Positions 8,801 through 17,632 of a stretch of DNA of 64,000 bases are shown piece by piece. Position numbers and translations under genes: made by a program. This stretch comes from DASVHS01 sp038244815 (GTDB taxonomy: Bacteria > Acidobacteriota > Thermoanaerobaculia > Gp7-AA8): assembly GCA_038244815.1 (NCBI GenBank), contig JBBRTB010000004.1:1-64000 (forward strand). Reading direction: 5' to 3'. The notes beneath the pieces are model-generated. The model saw nothing but the letters and a program-made list of their open reading frames with translations. It did not search any database and was not told where the DNA came from. Each line of letters begins with the position of its first letter. The first letter of the stretch is position 1.

Positions 8801-8844
8801 ATTATGTTCGAATGCCGGTGAACCCGGCGTAAAGACCGCGTGAA
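8801..8844 (-). promoter_or_regulatory. Candidate PHO box with three half-sites and -10
   Basis: On the minus strand, TTCAC (8844-8840), TTTAC (8833-8829) and TTCAC (8822-8818) recur at exactly 11-bp steps. After an 11-bp gap comes CATAAT (8806-8801), a plausible -10. This geometry, with the activator site replacing the -35, is that of PhoB-dependent promoters. The box also lies upstream of the divergent second ppk1. Confidence 0.62.
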
Positions 8845-8898
8845 GTCTCGATTGGTCTCGCGGCAGTGATCGCTTCCTTCATACAATCAATCGCTGCG

Positions 8899-11046
8899 AT
8901 GCCGACCAGACCGGACGTTCCTCTTCTGAATCGCGAGCTCAGCCGGCTCGATTACAACCGGCGTGTTCTCGCTAAGGCGGAAGATGCAAACGTGCCGCCA
9001 CTGGAGCGGCTTCGTTTTCTGGCCTGGTGCGCGCAGAACCTCGACGAGTTCTTCATGGTCCGTGCAGGCGCGACGCGCGACCTCATCGATGCGCACATCA
9101 TCGAGCCGTCGGCGGACGGCCTGCTGCCGATCGAGCAGATGGAAGCGATCCGGGCCGGGGCGCACTCCCTGCTCGACGACATGTACCGGTGCCTCAACGA
9201 GAGTCTCTTTCCTGAGCTCGGCAGGCACGGAATCGTGGTGGAGAGCTTTCGCCATCTCTCCGCGGAGGAGCAGAAGCGCGTACGCAAGTTCTTCGTGCGC
9301 GAGATCGCGCCGGTTCTCACTCCTCTGGCCATCGATCCCGGTCATCCGTTTCCCTTCGTCGCCAATCTCACGCTCAACATCGCCGTGAGCGTCGCCTCCG
9401 AGCGCGCCGCCGGCGTGGTGATGATCAAGCTCCCGCAACTCCTGTCGCGCTTCATGGATCTCGGCGACGGCCGCCGGTTCGTGCCGGTGGGCTCGATCAT
9501 CATGGCCAATCTCGAGCACCTGCTGCCCACGCTCACCATCCAGAGCGCGGTGATTTTCCGCGTGGTGCGCAACGCCGAGCTGTCGATCGACGAGGACGTC
9601 GAGGATCTCCGCAAGTCGGTGGAAGCGGAGCTCCGCCGGCGCGAACGGAAACAGGTTGTCTGTCTGGAGATCGACTGGCGCGCCGACGACGACCTGCTGC
9701 AGCTCCTCATCGACGGCACGAAGACCAGTACCGAGGATGTGTACCGGGTGGAGGGATTCCTGAAGATCGCCGATCTGATGGAAGTGGTCGACCGCGTCAA
9801 CGTTCCGGCGCTGAAGTACCCGGCGTTCAATCCCCGCCTTCCGCAGCGGCTGGCCGGACCGGCGGACATGTTCTCCATCATTCGCGACGGCGACGTACTG
9901 CTGCACCGTCCGTATGAGTCGTTCACGGCGGTCATCGAGCTCCTGCATGCCGCCGCGGTCGATCCCGACGTCGTGGCCATCAAGCAGACGCTCTACCAGA
10001 CCGACGAGCGCTCGCCCATCGTGGACAAGCTGGCGCTGGCGGCGGCAAACGGCAAACAGGTTGCCGTGATCATCGAGCTGCAGGCGCGGTTCGAGGAGAA
10101 ACACAACATCAGTCTGGCCCAGCGCCTGAACGAGGCCGGAGTGCAGGTCGTCTATGGCATCGTCGGCGTGCAGACGCACGCAAAAGTCTGCGTGATCGTG
10201 CGCCGCGAAGGACAGGAGCTGCGGCACTACGTGCACCTCTCCACCGGCAATTACGATGCGGACACCGCCAGCGGCTACACCGATCTCGATCTCCTGACAT
10301 GCAACGACGAATTCGGGAGAGAAGCCTCACAGCTCGTCAACGTCATCACCGGCTACAGCGCCACGACGCTGGTGGACGTGTTCGAGCGCGCCGTGGACCG
10401 GCCGAAATGGGACCTCTTCGTCATCGCCCCATTCGACTATCAGCGATGGCTCCTCGACCGCATCGGGCGCGAGACAGCCAACACCGCCGCCGGAAAGCCC
10501 GCGCGGATCGTGGCCAAGCTCAATTCGCTCGTGGACCCGCAGATCATTCAGGCCTTATACGCAGCGAGCGCGGCAGGGGTGAAGATCGACCTCATCATCC
10601 GGGCCATGTGCACGCTCGTGCCTGGAATCCCGGGCACGAGCGAGAACATCCGCGTGCTCTCGATCGTCGATCGCTTTCTCGAGCATTCGCGCATCATCCG
10701 TTTCGAAAACGGAGGGACGCCCGAGATCTTTCTCTCCAGCGGCGACTGGATGCCACGGAACTTTCTCCGCCGCATCGAGCTGACGTTCCCGCTTCGAGCA
10801 GCGGAGACCAAAGCGATGGCCATTCGGATTCTCGACATGGCGCTCGACGACAACGCCTCGTCGTGGGAGCTGCGGCCGGACGGGCATTGGGCTCGGCGCG
10901 GACCGGGTGATTTCAACAGTCAGCAGAAATTCATCGAGCTGACGCGGAGCCAGTCACTGCGGCTCGATCCCTACGAAGAGACCGTGGCCGAGCCGGTCCG
11001 GTTTCGCAAGCGGCTGCGGTCGAGAAAGCGTACGCGCGCTGTGTAG
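8899..11046 (+). CDS. ppk1: Polyphosphate kinase 1 (second copy)
   Basis: A 715-residue Ppk1 paralogue, colinear with the first copy but clearly diverged. HLSTGNYD near residue 445 carries the catalytic His, and FLEHSRII near 595 the second. The start is set at ATG 8899, where the Ppk1 N-terminus (LLNRELSRLDYNRRVL) begins. A GTG at 8866 would add 11 residues. TACAAT (8882-8887) lies 11 nt upstream and there is no ribosome-binding site. It lacks the Ala/Pro extension of copy one. Two active-looking kinases may differ in regulation or in direction of the reaction. Confidence 0.96.
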   Translation: MPTRPDVPLLNRELSRLDYNRRVLAKAEDANVPPLERLRFLAWCAQNLDEFFMVRAGATRDLIDAHIIEPSADGLLPIEQMEAIRAGAHSLLDDMYRCLNESLFPELGRHGIVVESFRHLSAEEQKRVRKFFVREIAPVLTPLAIDPGHPFPFVANLTLNIAVSVASERAAGVVMIKLPQLLSRFMDLGDGRRFVPVGSIIMANLEHLLPTLTIQSAVIFRVVRNAELSIDEDVEDLRKSVEAELRRRERKQVVCLEIDWRADDDLLQLLIDGTKTSTEDVYRVEGFLKIADLMEVVDRVNVPALKYPAFNPRLPQRLAGPADMFSIIRDGDVLLHRPYESFTAVIELLHAAAVDPDVVAIKQTLYQTDERSPIVDKLALAAANGKQVAVIIELQARFEEKHNISLAQRLNEAGVQVVYGIVGVQTHAKVCVIVRREGQELRHYVHLSTGNYDADTASGYTDLDLLTCNDEFGREASQLVNVITGYSATTLVDVFERAVDRPKWDLFVIAPFDYQRWLLDRIGRETANTAAGKPARIVAKLNSLVDPQIIQALYAASAAGVKIDLIIRAMCTLVPGIPGTSENIRVLSIVDRFLEHSRIIRFENGGTPEIFLSSGDWMPRNFLRRIELTFPLRAAETKAMAIRILDMALDDNASSWELRPDGHWARRGPGDFNSQQKFIELTRSQSLRLDPYEETVAEPVRFRKRLRSRKRTRAV

Positions 11047-11084
11047 CTGCCGCGCAACTGCCCGCGCGATAGAATCGAGGCCAG

Positions 11085-12023
11085 ATGGCCTTCGCGTTTC
11101 GTCCCGGCGAGAAACCGGTCGCGGCGCTCACCCGGATCATCAACGAGCACGCGCTCTCGACGGCAGCGCTTCTCCGGAATCACTCGCTGACGATCGAAGA
11201 GCGCGTTCATGAGTCGCGTAAACGGTTCAAGGAGATCCGGGCTCTGCTGCGCCTCCTGCGCAGGCCGCTGGGAAAGGATCTGTTCGACATCGAGAACCAC
11301 TGGTATCGCGATCTCGGCCGTGAGCTCGCCGACTATCGCGATGCGGACGTCATCGTGGCAGCCCTCAAGGATCTTCCGCCACGAGTCAGCGATCAGCTCG
11401 GACCCGTGACCATGCGCGAGATGCGCCGGTTGACGCGACAGGAACATCGGGCGGTCTATCAGGACGCGGAGACCGCGAGAGAGCGCCTGGAGAGCATCGC
11501 CGCGCTGTTGACCGCCGCCGCGGGCCGCCTCAACCGCGTTCCATCGAACCGGTTCGACGACTTCACCTCGATCGCGAGGGGCTTGCGCCGGACGTTACGG
11601 GCCGGGCGTCGCGCCATGCGCCGCGCGTATGCGACGGGCGATTCCCTCGACTTTCATGAATGGCGCAAGCGCGTGAAAGATCACTGGTATCACGTGCAGT
11701 TGCTCCATCGGGTGGCGCCCGACAAACTGGCGAGGCGCGAGAGACTCCTGGACGAGCTATCGCACATTCTGGGCGACCATCACGACATTCAGTTCATCCG
11801 CAGTCTGGTGGCCTCGGCCGAAGACACATTCACTCCCGAGCAGTCGGGACAAATCGAGGAGGCCCTGACGACACGGCAGCGAAAGCTGGAGCGAAAAGCC
11901 CGCGTCGTGGCCAGGCAAATCGCGTCAAAGGCGACGAAGTCCTTTATCGCTTCGATCGCGAAGCAGTGGAAAAAGTGGGCCGTCGCGCCGCGTCCAGGAC
12001 TGCGGCTCGTCGCCGGACCCTAG
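11085..12023 (+). CDS. CHAD-domain protein (polyphosphate-associated)
   Basis: A 312-residue helical protein of the CHAD family. Conserved His and basic residues appear in HESRKRFKEIRALLRLLR (about 43-60), YRDLGRELADYRDADV and FHEWRKRVKDHWYHVQ (about 190-205), and in ILGDHHDIQFI. CHAD domains bind polyphosphate through these basic helices and are often encoded beside ppk. The gene follows the second ppk1 by 38 nt. TAGAAT lies 9 nt before the ATG and there is no Shine-Dalgarno sequence. Expected to be cytoplasmic and to associate with polyphosphate granules. Confidence 0.92.
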   Translation: MAFAFRPGEKPVAALTRIINEHALSTAALLRNHSLTIEERVHESRKRFKEIRALLRLLRRPLGKDLFDIENHWYRDLGRELADYRDADVIVAALKDLPPRVSDQLGPVTMREMRRLTRQEHRAVYQDAETARERLESIAALLTAAAGRLNRVPSNRFDDFTSIARGLRRTLRAGRRAMRRAYATGDSLDFHEWRKRVKDHWYHVQLLHRVAPDKLARRERLLDELSHILGDHHDIQFIRSLVASAEDTFTPEQSGQIEEALTTRQRKLERKARVVARQIASKATKSFIASIAKQWKKWAVAPRPGLRLVAGP

Positions 12024-12042
12024 CCCGCAGGAGCTGCGGCTA
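12021..12042. terminator. Hairpin spanning convergent stop codons
   Basis: TAGCCCGCAG and CTGCGGCTA form an imperfect inverted repeat whose ends are the stop codons of the CHAD gene (plus) and sixA (minus). It could act as a bidirectional terminator, although neither side has a long U tract. Confidence 0.35.
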
Positions 12043-12576
12043 CTCGCTCTCTCCGAGCTTTCGGAGGATGCGCGGCGAGAGCAGCCATTCGAGCACCGCG
12101 GTGCCGTCGCTGCGAAGACGAACTCCGTAGCAACCGCCTTTCTTCAGTTCGAAGACATCGCTGCTCGGCAGTCCCACCAGCTCGGTCAGATTTTCGCTGA
12201 GATTCGGCTCATGCCCGACCAGGACGAGGCGCCGCTCCTTGATCCCCTTGAGAAAATCCGCGAATTCCGCTGCGGTCGCGCCCGGAATCAGCGCGTCGGT
12301 GGTGTTGACCTTGATGCGCGATCGATACCCTTTCGACACCCACAACGCCGTCTGTACGGCGCGAAGCAACGGGCTCGAGTAGATGGCCTGAGCCTTCGGA
12401 AAGGCGCGCTCCATTCCCCGGGCCACCGTTTTCATGCGGGCGTGACCGTCGGAGGTGAGACTGCGCTCCTCGTCAGGCTTGGCGTCGCTCCGTTCCTCGG
12501 CGATGCCGTGCCGAAGGAGAACCAGAAACCGGTCTCGCGGTCCTTCTTCTTCATCGTCGGCGTTTCTCGTGGCCAT
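12040..12576 (-). CDS. sixA: SixA-like phosphohistidine phosphatase
   Basis: A 178-residue histidine phosphatase. The catalytic LLRHGIAEE (RHG) sits near residue 20, with the partner motif IYSSPLLRAVQTA near 65 and the second catalytic His in LVLVGHEPNL near 118. SixA enzymes remove phosphate from phospho-His proteins, and related enzymes can act on other phosphoesters. An N-terminal charged extension of about 15 residues precedes the core. The ATG lies 3 nt after the ppx stop, so the two are an operon, which hints at a polyphosphate-linked task. Confidence 0.88.
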   Translation of the reverse strand: MATRNADDEEEGPRDRFLVLLRHGIAEERSDAKPDEERSLTSDGHARMKTVARGMERAFPKAQAIYSSPLLRAVQTALWVSKGYRSRIKVNTTDALIPGATAAEFADFLKGIKERRLVLVGHEPNLSENLTELVGLPSSDVFELKKGGCYGVRLRSDGTAVLEWLLSPRILRKLGESE

Positions 12577-12579
12577 ACG

Positions 12580-14169
12580 CTACTTCGCCTCCCCGCGAAT
12601 CTCGACGCTGCGTCCGAATACTTTCGCCAGATAGCGCGCCTTTTTCTGGGCGTCTTCGATCTCGACTTCGGCCTCTGCTCGCAGCCGAAGCCGGAATAGA
12701 ATCACATTCTCGTCCACCTCGATGGAGACATCGCGAACCGCTTCGTGCCGGCGGCGATCGAGAGCCGCGGCGATGCGCAGGATCGCCGCCAGCTTCCGCA
12801 CCGTGTCCTGCTGTCTGGCCGAGAGTTGCGTGAATTCCTGATCGTCCTGAACCGGCGGCGCTTTGCGGTAGTAGCGGGCGATATTCGCGACCATCGCCAC
12901 CTGCTCTCCGGTGAACCCGCGCAGTCCGGAATGGCTGATCAGGTAGTACGAATGCTTGTGATGCCCGCGAAACGAGACATGCATTCCCGCCTCGTGGAGC
13001 GTGGCCGCGGACTCGAGGAGCTCGCGCTCACCCATGCGCAACCGGTGCAGATCTTCGAGTTGATCGAAGATGCGCAGGGCCAGGCGGGTGACGTGCCGGG
13101 CGTGAGGCATGTCGATGTGCGTGCGCTCGGCAAGCTCCATCACCGACTGCCCGCGCACGTCGGTCGCTTCCGCCCCGGCCTGCCGTCTGCGGTCGAGCAT
13201 CGATTCCACGATGCCCTCGCGCAACGCGATGTCGCAGGCCCGAAGGCGTTCCAGGTCGAGACCGCGCATGATCTCGTCGAGAACGATCGCGCCGGCCAGA
13301 ATCGTTTCAGCACGTTTCAGATCCAGTCCGAATTTCCGCGAGCGCTCGCCCGCGGAGAGAGGTGCCAGCGTCACGATCAGATCGCGAAGCCTGGCCCGCG
13401 CCAGCCACCGCAGCCCCGCGGACACGGTCTCCGCATCGGAGGCCAGCGAGGCCAGCGTCAGAATCGTTCCGGACGTTCCGATCGTGAAGTCGAATCCCAC
13501 CGACGCGATGCGCGACAACGTCTTCTTCAACAGCTTGCGGACGTCCCGGCGCCTCTTCTTCAGCTCATCATCGTCCACGGCCTCGTCGAGTTCGAATTGC
13601 TGCGCCATGCGCAGCGCTCCGGCCGGTTCGCTGCGCGTGAAGAACACTTCCGACGATGTCCCCACGATCATCTCCACGCTGCCTCCGCCGATATCGATGC
13701 ACAGCGCGGTGCCTCCGTGGAAATCGACGGCCGAGCGAACGGCCCGGTAGATGTAATCGGCTTCTTCTTCTCCGGAGATCACCCGGAGCTTGATGCCCGC
13801 GGTCCGCTCCACTTCGTGGATGAATCGGCGGCGATTGGGAGCCTCGCGGATCGCGCTCGTGGCCACGGCAACGATGTCGTTCACCTCGCGGCGACGGGCG
13901 ATATCAGCCATCGTGCGCAGCGTGGCCACGCCACGGTCCATGGCATCAGCCGTCAGCGGCTTCCCGGCCAGACTGCCGCGTCCGAGCTGAATCATCTGCC
14001 GCTCTTTGTCGATCACCCGATATCCGTGATGGTTCGCCTCGGCGATGATCATATGGATCGAGTTCGTGCCGACGTCGATGGCCGCGATGCGATAGGGACG
14101 CTTCGGCCGGCGCCGCTCCACAACGGGCCTCGTCCGCACAATCGACTGTTTCAGGGTCGGAACGTTCAT
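12580..14169 (-). CDS. ppx: Ppx/GppA exopolyphosphatase with C-terminal HD-like domain
   Basis: A 529-residue member of the Ppx/GppA family. The ASKHA-fold phosphate loops are IAAIDVGTNSIHMII near residue 30 and ALCIDIGGGSVEMIVG near 165. The C-terminal third has an HD-type helical region (HEAGMHVSFRGHHKHSYYLI). It releases phosphate from polyphosphate ends or cleaves pppGpp. The start is the ATG at 14169; a TTG at 14175 would add two residues. No ribosome-binding site is visible because the start comes directly after the terminator at 14174-14205. It opposes the two Ppk1 enzymes. Confidence 0.94.
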   Translation of the reverse strand: MNVPTLKQSIVRTRPVVERRRPKRPYRIAAIDVGTNSIHMIIAEANHHGYRVIDKERQMIQLGRGSLAGKPLTADAMDRGVATLRTMADIARRREVNDIVAVATSAIREAPNRRRFIHEVERTAGIKLRVISGEEEADYIYRAVRSAVDFHGGTALCIDIGGGSVEMIVGTSSEVFFTRSEPAGALRMAQQFELDEAVDDDELKKRRRDVRKLLKKTLSRIASVGFDFTIGTSGTILTLASLASDAETVSAGLRWLARARLRDLIVTLAPLSAGERSRKFGLDLKRAETILAGAIVLDEIMRGLDLERLRACDIALREGIVESMLDRRRQAGAEATDVRGQSVMELAERTHIDMPHARHVTRLALRIFDQLEDLHRLRMGERELLESAATLHEAGMHVSFRGHHKHSYYLISHSGLRGFTGEQVAMVANIARYYRKAPPVQDDQEFTQLSARQQDTVRKLAAILRIAAALDRRRHEAVRDVSIEVDENVILFRLRLRAEAEVEIEDAQKKARYLAKVFGRSVEIRGEAK

Positions 14170-14173
14170 TGGC

Positions 14174-14205
14174 AAAAAAAAGAGCCGGACCCCAGGGTCC
14201 GGCTC
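14174..14205 (-). terminator. Rho-independent terminator
   Basis: On the minus strand a perfect 11-bp stem (arms at 14195-14205 and 14182-14192) with a tiny loop is followed by eight U residues (14181-14174). This is a textbook intrinsic terminator. It ends the porin-pstSCA-repeat-protein transcript just before ppx. Confidence 0.9.
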
Positions 14206-14232
14206 CGGGTTCCAATCAATGGTCTCAAACGA

Positions 14233-14430
14233 TCAGCGGTTGCCACCGCCGGGCTTCTGCCCGGGATTGCCGCCTCCCGGCTTCTGTTGTCCGGGATTTC
14301 CACCGCCCGGCTTCTGTCCGGGATTGCCACCACCACCCCCGGGGCGCTGCTGTCCGGGATTGTTTCCACCTGGTTTTCCACCACCTGGGTTCTGTTGCGC
14401 CTGAAGCGGATTCCGTTCTGGGCTCGGCAT
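14233..14430 (-). CDS. Gly/Pro/Gln-rich repeat mini-protein
   Basis: A 65-residue protein starting at ATG 14430, with AAGGAG 7 nt upstream. After about 15 ordinary residues it is built of imperfect repeats of the type NPGQKPGGG, with no Cys, no charged core and no membrane segment. No family is recognised. It is probably disordered. It lies between pstA and a strong terminator, so it would be the last gene of the porin-pst transcript. The repeated DNA could also be a simple-sequence array that happens to stay open, but the good ribosome-binding site favours expression. Confidence 0.6.
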   Translation of the reverse strand: MPSPERNPLQAQQNPGGGKPGGNNPGQQRPGGGGGNPGQKPGGGNPGQQKPGGGNPGQKPGGGNR

Positions 14431-14511
14431 GGTGCTGCTCCTTCGCCCCAACCGTGAGGCAAGAACCAAGCCTGAGGCAGGAGGCAGCCGCCGGTGATGA
14501 CCCTGCTCACA

Positions 14512-15360
14512 TTATGAACCGCGATTCATTCGTTCCAGGCGCCTCGTCACGAGACGGGCGAGGATGGAAAGCGTGAGGATCATCATTACGAGCACGAACG
14601 CCCCCGCCCAGGCCTGGCGGTGCCAGTCCTCGTACGGCGAGATCGCGTAGGTAAAGATCTGGACGGTCAGGGATCCGATCGGCTGCGCGAGGGACGTGGA
14701 CCAGTAGCGATTGTTGAACGCCGTGAACAGGAGCGGCGCGGTCTCGCCGGCGATGCGCGCCAGTGCCACGAGCACGCCGGTGACGATCCCGGGCAACGCG
14801 GCGGGAAGGATCACCGTGAACATCGCCCTGGTGCGGGTGGCACCGAGGGCGAGCGCACCTTCCTTCAATCCGCTGGGGACCAGCCGCAGCAATTCCTCGG
14901 TCGTTCGGGTGACGATCGGAATCATCATGATCGCCAGCGCGACGCCGCCGGCCAGAGCGCTGAACCGGTGCACGGGCAGGACCACCAGCCCGTACGCAAA
15001 GATGCCGATCACGATCGAGGGGACACCGTTGAGAACGTCCGCGGTGAAACGGACAGTGGACGCGAACGGTGTACCGCCGTACTCGGCGAGATGAATGCCG
15101 GACAGAATGCCGATCGGCACCGCCAGCGCACCGGCGATCGAGATCAGAATCAGCGTGCCGACGATGGCATTGCCCATTCCCCCGCCGACCTCGCCGACCG
15201 GCTTCGGCATCTGCGTGAAGAACGCCCAGTTGAGTGCGCTGAACCCGTGACTGATGACGTAGAACAGGATCATCGCCAGCGGGATGAGCGCGAGAACGAC
15301 CGCCAGTCCGCACAGCGCCACGATGATGTTCGACTTCAACAGCCGGATGCGCGTGTTCAT
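14512..15360 (-). CDS. pstA: Phosphate ABC transporter permease PstA
   Basis: A 282-residue inner-membrane permease with about six hydrophobic segments. The ABC-permease EAA-like loop is ALGATRTRAMFTVILPAALPGI near residue 180. It pairs with PstC to form the phosphate channel driven by PstB. The start overlaps the pstC stop by 4 nt (ATGA), so translation is coupled. The operon ends with the Gly/Pro-repeat gene downstream. Confidence 0.95.
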   Translation of the reverse strand: MNTRIRLLKSNIIVALCGLAVVLALIPLAMILFYVISHGFSALNWAFFTQMPKPVGEVGGGMGNAIVGTLILISIAGALAVPIGILSGIHLAEYGGTPFASTVRFTADVLNGVPSIVIGIFAYGLVVLPVHRFSALAGGVALAIMMIPIVTRTTEELLRLVPSGLKEGALALGATRTRAMFTVILPAALPGIVTGVLVALARIAGETAPLLFTAFNNRYWSTSLAQPIGSLTVQIFTYAISPYEDWHRQAWAGAFVLVMMILTLSILARLVTRRLERMNRGS

Positions 15361-16298
15361 ACGACCGCCGCCTCGTTCGTGGCCACGGTCACGCGGGCGG
15401 CCTCCCGCCTGGCCATGCTCCAGATGAGCAGCCTCGACAGCCCGTTGACGATGATAGTGATCAGAAACAGCACCAGCCCGATCTCGATCAGCGCATGGAG
15501 ATAAAGCTCATCGGCCGCCTCGGTGAACTCGTTGGCGATGACGGCGGCCATCGTGTACTGCGGCGCGAGCAGCGAGAGCTTGACCTGGGGGTTGTTGCCG
15601 ATGACCATCGTCACGGCCATCGTCTCGCCGAGGGCGCGGCCGAGGCCGAGCATGATCGCGCCGATGATGCCGGTCTTCCCGTAGCCGAGAGCCACGCGGA
15701 TTGCTTCCCATCGCGTGGCCCCGAGCGCGTACGCGGCCTCGCGCTGGTTGATCGGCACGCCTTTGAGGATCTCGCGCGCCACTGCCGACGTGAAGGGAAT
15801 GACCATGACCGCCAGAATGAGGGCTGCCGCTCCCATCCCCACACCGAGCGGCGGACCCGTGAACAGCGGGAACGACTTGAGCGAATCGGGGATCATGAGC
15901 TCCAGCTTCCTGATGATCGGAATCAGCACGAAGATGCCCCAGAGACCGTAGACGATCGACGGAATGGCGGCCAGCAGCTCGGTGAGATAGGTGAGCGGCG
16001 TCCGCAGGATCGACGGCGATACTTCGTTGATGAAGATGGCGATCCCGAGCGCCACCGGCGTGGAGATGAGCAGCGCCAGAAACGACGAATAGAGCGTTCC
16101 CCAGATGAAGGGAAGCGCCCCGAACTGGCCGGACACCGGGTCCCACGTCGTCCCTATCCAGAAGCCGAAACCGAACTTCTGGATTGACAACAACGACTGA
16201 CGCGTCAGTTCGAACCCGATGCCGGCGACGAGCAGGATGATCAGCAGCGCGAAGAGCGCCGTCACATTGCGATACGAACGATCGTCTGCCCTGGCCAC
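15357..16298 (-). CDS. pstC: Phosphate ABC transporter permease PstC
   Basis: A 313-residue inner-membrane permease with six predicted transmembrane segments and the conserved cytoplasmic loop AAYALGATRWEAIRVALGY near residue 190. It starts at GTG 16298, 2 nt after the pstS stop, and overlaps pstA. It is the partner of PstA in the high-affinity phosphate importer. Confidence 0.95.
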   Translation of the reverse strand: MARADDRSYRNVTALFALLIILLVAGIGFELTRQSLLSIQKFGFGFWIGTTWDPVSGQFGALPFIWGTLYSSFLALLISTPVALGIAIFINEVSPSILRTPLTYLTELLAAIPSIVYGLWGIFVLIPIIRKLELMIPDSLKSFPLFTGPPLGVGMGAAALILAVMVIPFTSAVAREILKGVPINQREAAYALGATRWEAIRVALGYGKTGIIGAIMLGLGRALGETMAVTMVIGNNPQVKLSLLAPQYTMAAVIANEFTEAADELYLHALIEIGLVLFLITIIVNGLSRLLIWSMARREAARVTVATNEAAVV

Positions 16299-16300
16299 GA

Positions 16301-17356
16301 TCAGAGTTGGATCTTACCGAGTGTGGCAACTTCCTTGTCGATCACCGGCTGCGGAAGCGGCGCGTAGTTGAGACCCGCCGCGAACTTCTGCCCATCGGCC
16401 AGCGCCCACTTCATGAAGTTCACCATCTTTGCCGCCGTCCGTTTGTCGTCCGGGTTCTGATAGAAGAGCATCCAGGTGAACGACGAGAGCGGATAAGCGT
16501 CCTTCCCGTCGGCGTTCGTGATGGACACGCGAAAATCATCCGGCATGTTCGCCGCCGCCGCGGCCGCCGCGGCCGTGACGCTGTCGAGCGACGCCGTGAC
16601 GAAGTTGCCGGACTTGTTCTGCACCGCACCGAACGGAATGTTGTTCTGCAGCGCGTAGATCAGTTCGACATAGCCGATCGCGCCGGGCGTCTGCTTCACG
16701 AGACCGGCCACTCCTTCATTGCCCTTTCCGCCGACGCCGACCGGCCACTGCACCGAGGTCGATGCGCCGACGGTCTTCTTGTACTCCGGCGAAACCTTCG
16801 ACAGAAAGTCGCAGAAGATGAACGTGGTCCCCGATCCATCCGAACGGTGCACAACCGCGATGTCGGTGGCCGGCAATTTGACGCCGGGGTTCACCTTGGC
16901 AATCGCAGCGTCGTTCCACTTCGTGATCCTGCCGAGATAGATGTCGGCGATGAGAGCTCCCGTGAATCTCAGAGGCTGCGAAAGGCCTTCGACGTTGTAA
17001 ACCGGAACCACGCCGCCGAGCACCGCCGGAAAATGCAGGATCGTTCCGGGAGCGCCTTTGAGTTGCTCGTCGGTCAGCGGCATGTCGGAGGCACCGAAGA
17101 AGACGGTCTTCGCCGAAAGCTGTTTGATGCCGCCGCCGGAGCCGATGGATTGATAGTTGATCCTGACGTCGGGATGCGCCTTTCCGTACTCATCGAACCA
17201 CTTCGAGTAGATCGGATAAGGGAACGTGGCACCGGCGCCGTTGATCACATGCGAGTCGGCGGCCGGTGCTTTGGTCGCGGAGGTGCCAGCCTGCTGTTCG
17301 GAGCGGCCGCAGGCAACGAGCAGAATCGCCGCCGCGGTCAAAAGGAATCGTTTCAC
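16301..17356 (-). CDS. pstS: Phosphate-binding lipoprotein PstS
   Basis: A 351-residue periplasmic phosphate receptor. The start is GTG 17356, with AAGGAGAG 7 nt upstream, and it gives a lipoprotein signal (lipobox LVAC near residue 15). Typical phosphate-pocket segments are GAGATFPYPIYSKW, SIGSGGGIKQ and RSDGSGTTFIF. An open frame continues upstream to 17623, but that part is the remnant of another pstS copy and not this protein. The start codon overlaps the remnant's TGA (GTGA). Confidence 0.95.
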   Translation of the reverse strand: MKRFLLTAAAILLVACGRSEQQAGTSATKAPAADSHVINGAGATFPYPIYSKWFDEYGKAHPDVRINYQSIGSGGGIKQLSAKTVFFGASDMPLTDEQLKGAPGTILHFPAVLGGVVPVYNVEGLSQPLRFTGALIADIYLGRITKWNDAAIAKVNPGVKLPATDIAVVHRSDGSGTTFIFCDFLSKVSPEYKKTVGASTSVQWPVGVGGKGNEGVAGLVKQTPGAIGYVELIYALQNNIPFGAVQNKSGNFVTASLDSVTAAAAAAAANMPDDFRVSITNADGKDAYPLSSFTWMLFYQNPDDKRTAAKMVNFMKWALADGQKFAAGLNYAPLPQPVIDKEVATLGKIQL

Positions 17357-17623
17357 GAGGATCTCTCCTTTCCGCGCTGTATCCTGAGGCCCGACAACGC
17401 GTTCATTTCGAGTGCGACGACTTCCGCAGGAAGCGGAGCATATCCGAGCTCCGCAGAGTACTTCTGACCGTCGGTCAGAGCCCAATGGATGAAGTCGCTG
17501 AGCACACGAGCCTTCGCTTTTGTCACCCGGCCGCTCGTTGACGCGCAGCCACGTGAACGACGAGATCGGATAGACGTTGTGGCCCGGTGCGTTCGTGATC
17601 GAGACCCGGAAGTCCATCTTCAT
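17353..17623 (-). pseudogene. pstS: Remnant of a second pstS (C-terminal part, frameshifted)
   Basis: Bases 17623 to about 17520 encode MDFRVSITNAPGHNVYPISS, matching the DDFRVSITNADGKDAYPLSS segment of the intact pstS. After a frame change near 17519, bases down to 17353 encode HWALTDGQKYSAELGYAPLP, matching the intact C-terminus. The first three quarters of the protein are missing. A good ribosome-binding site (AAGGAGA) still precedes the ATG, and the shifted frame ends in a TGA overlapping the pstS start. This is most simply a tandem duplicate that lost its 5' part and then shifted. Confidence 0.85.
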
Positions 17624-17632
17624 GTTCTCTCC

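Noticed and set aside
14219..14404. Plus-strand Pro/Cys-rich frame opposite the Gly/Pro-repeat gene
   Set aside because: It is the complement of the repeat array and has no ribosome-binding site.
16301..17623. A 440-residue open frame covering pstS and the region before it
   Set aside because: Its first 89 residues are the pstS remnant plus out-of-frame sequence. The lipoprotein signal and ribosome-binding site set the start at 17356.
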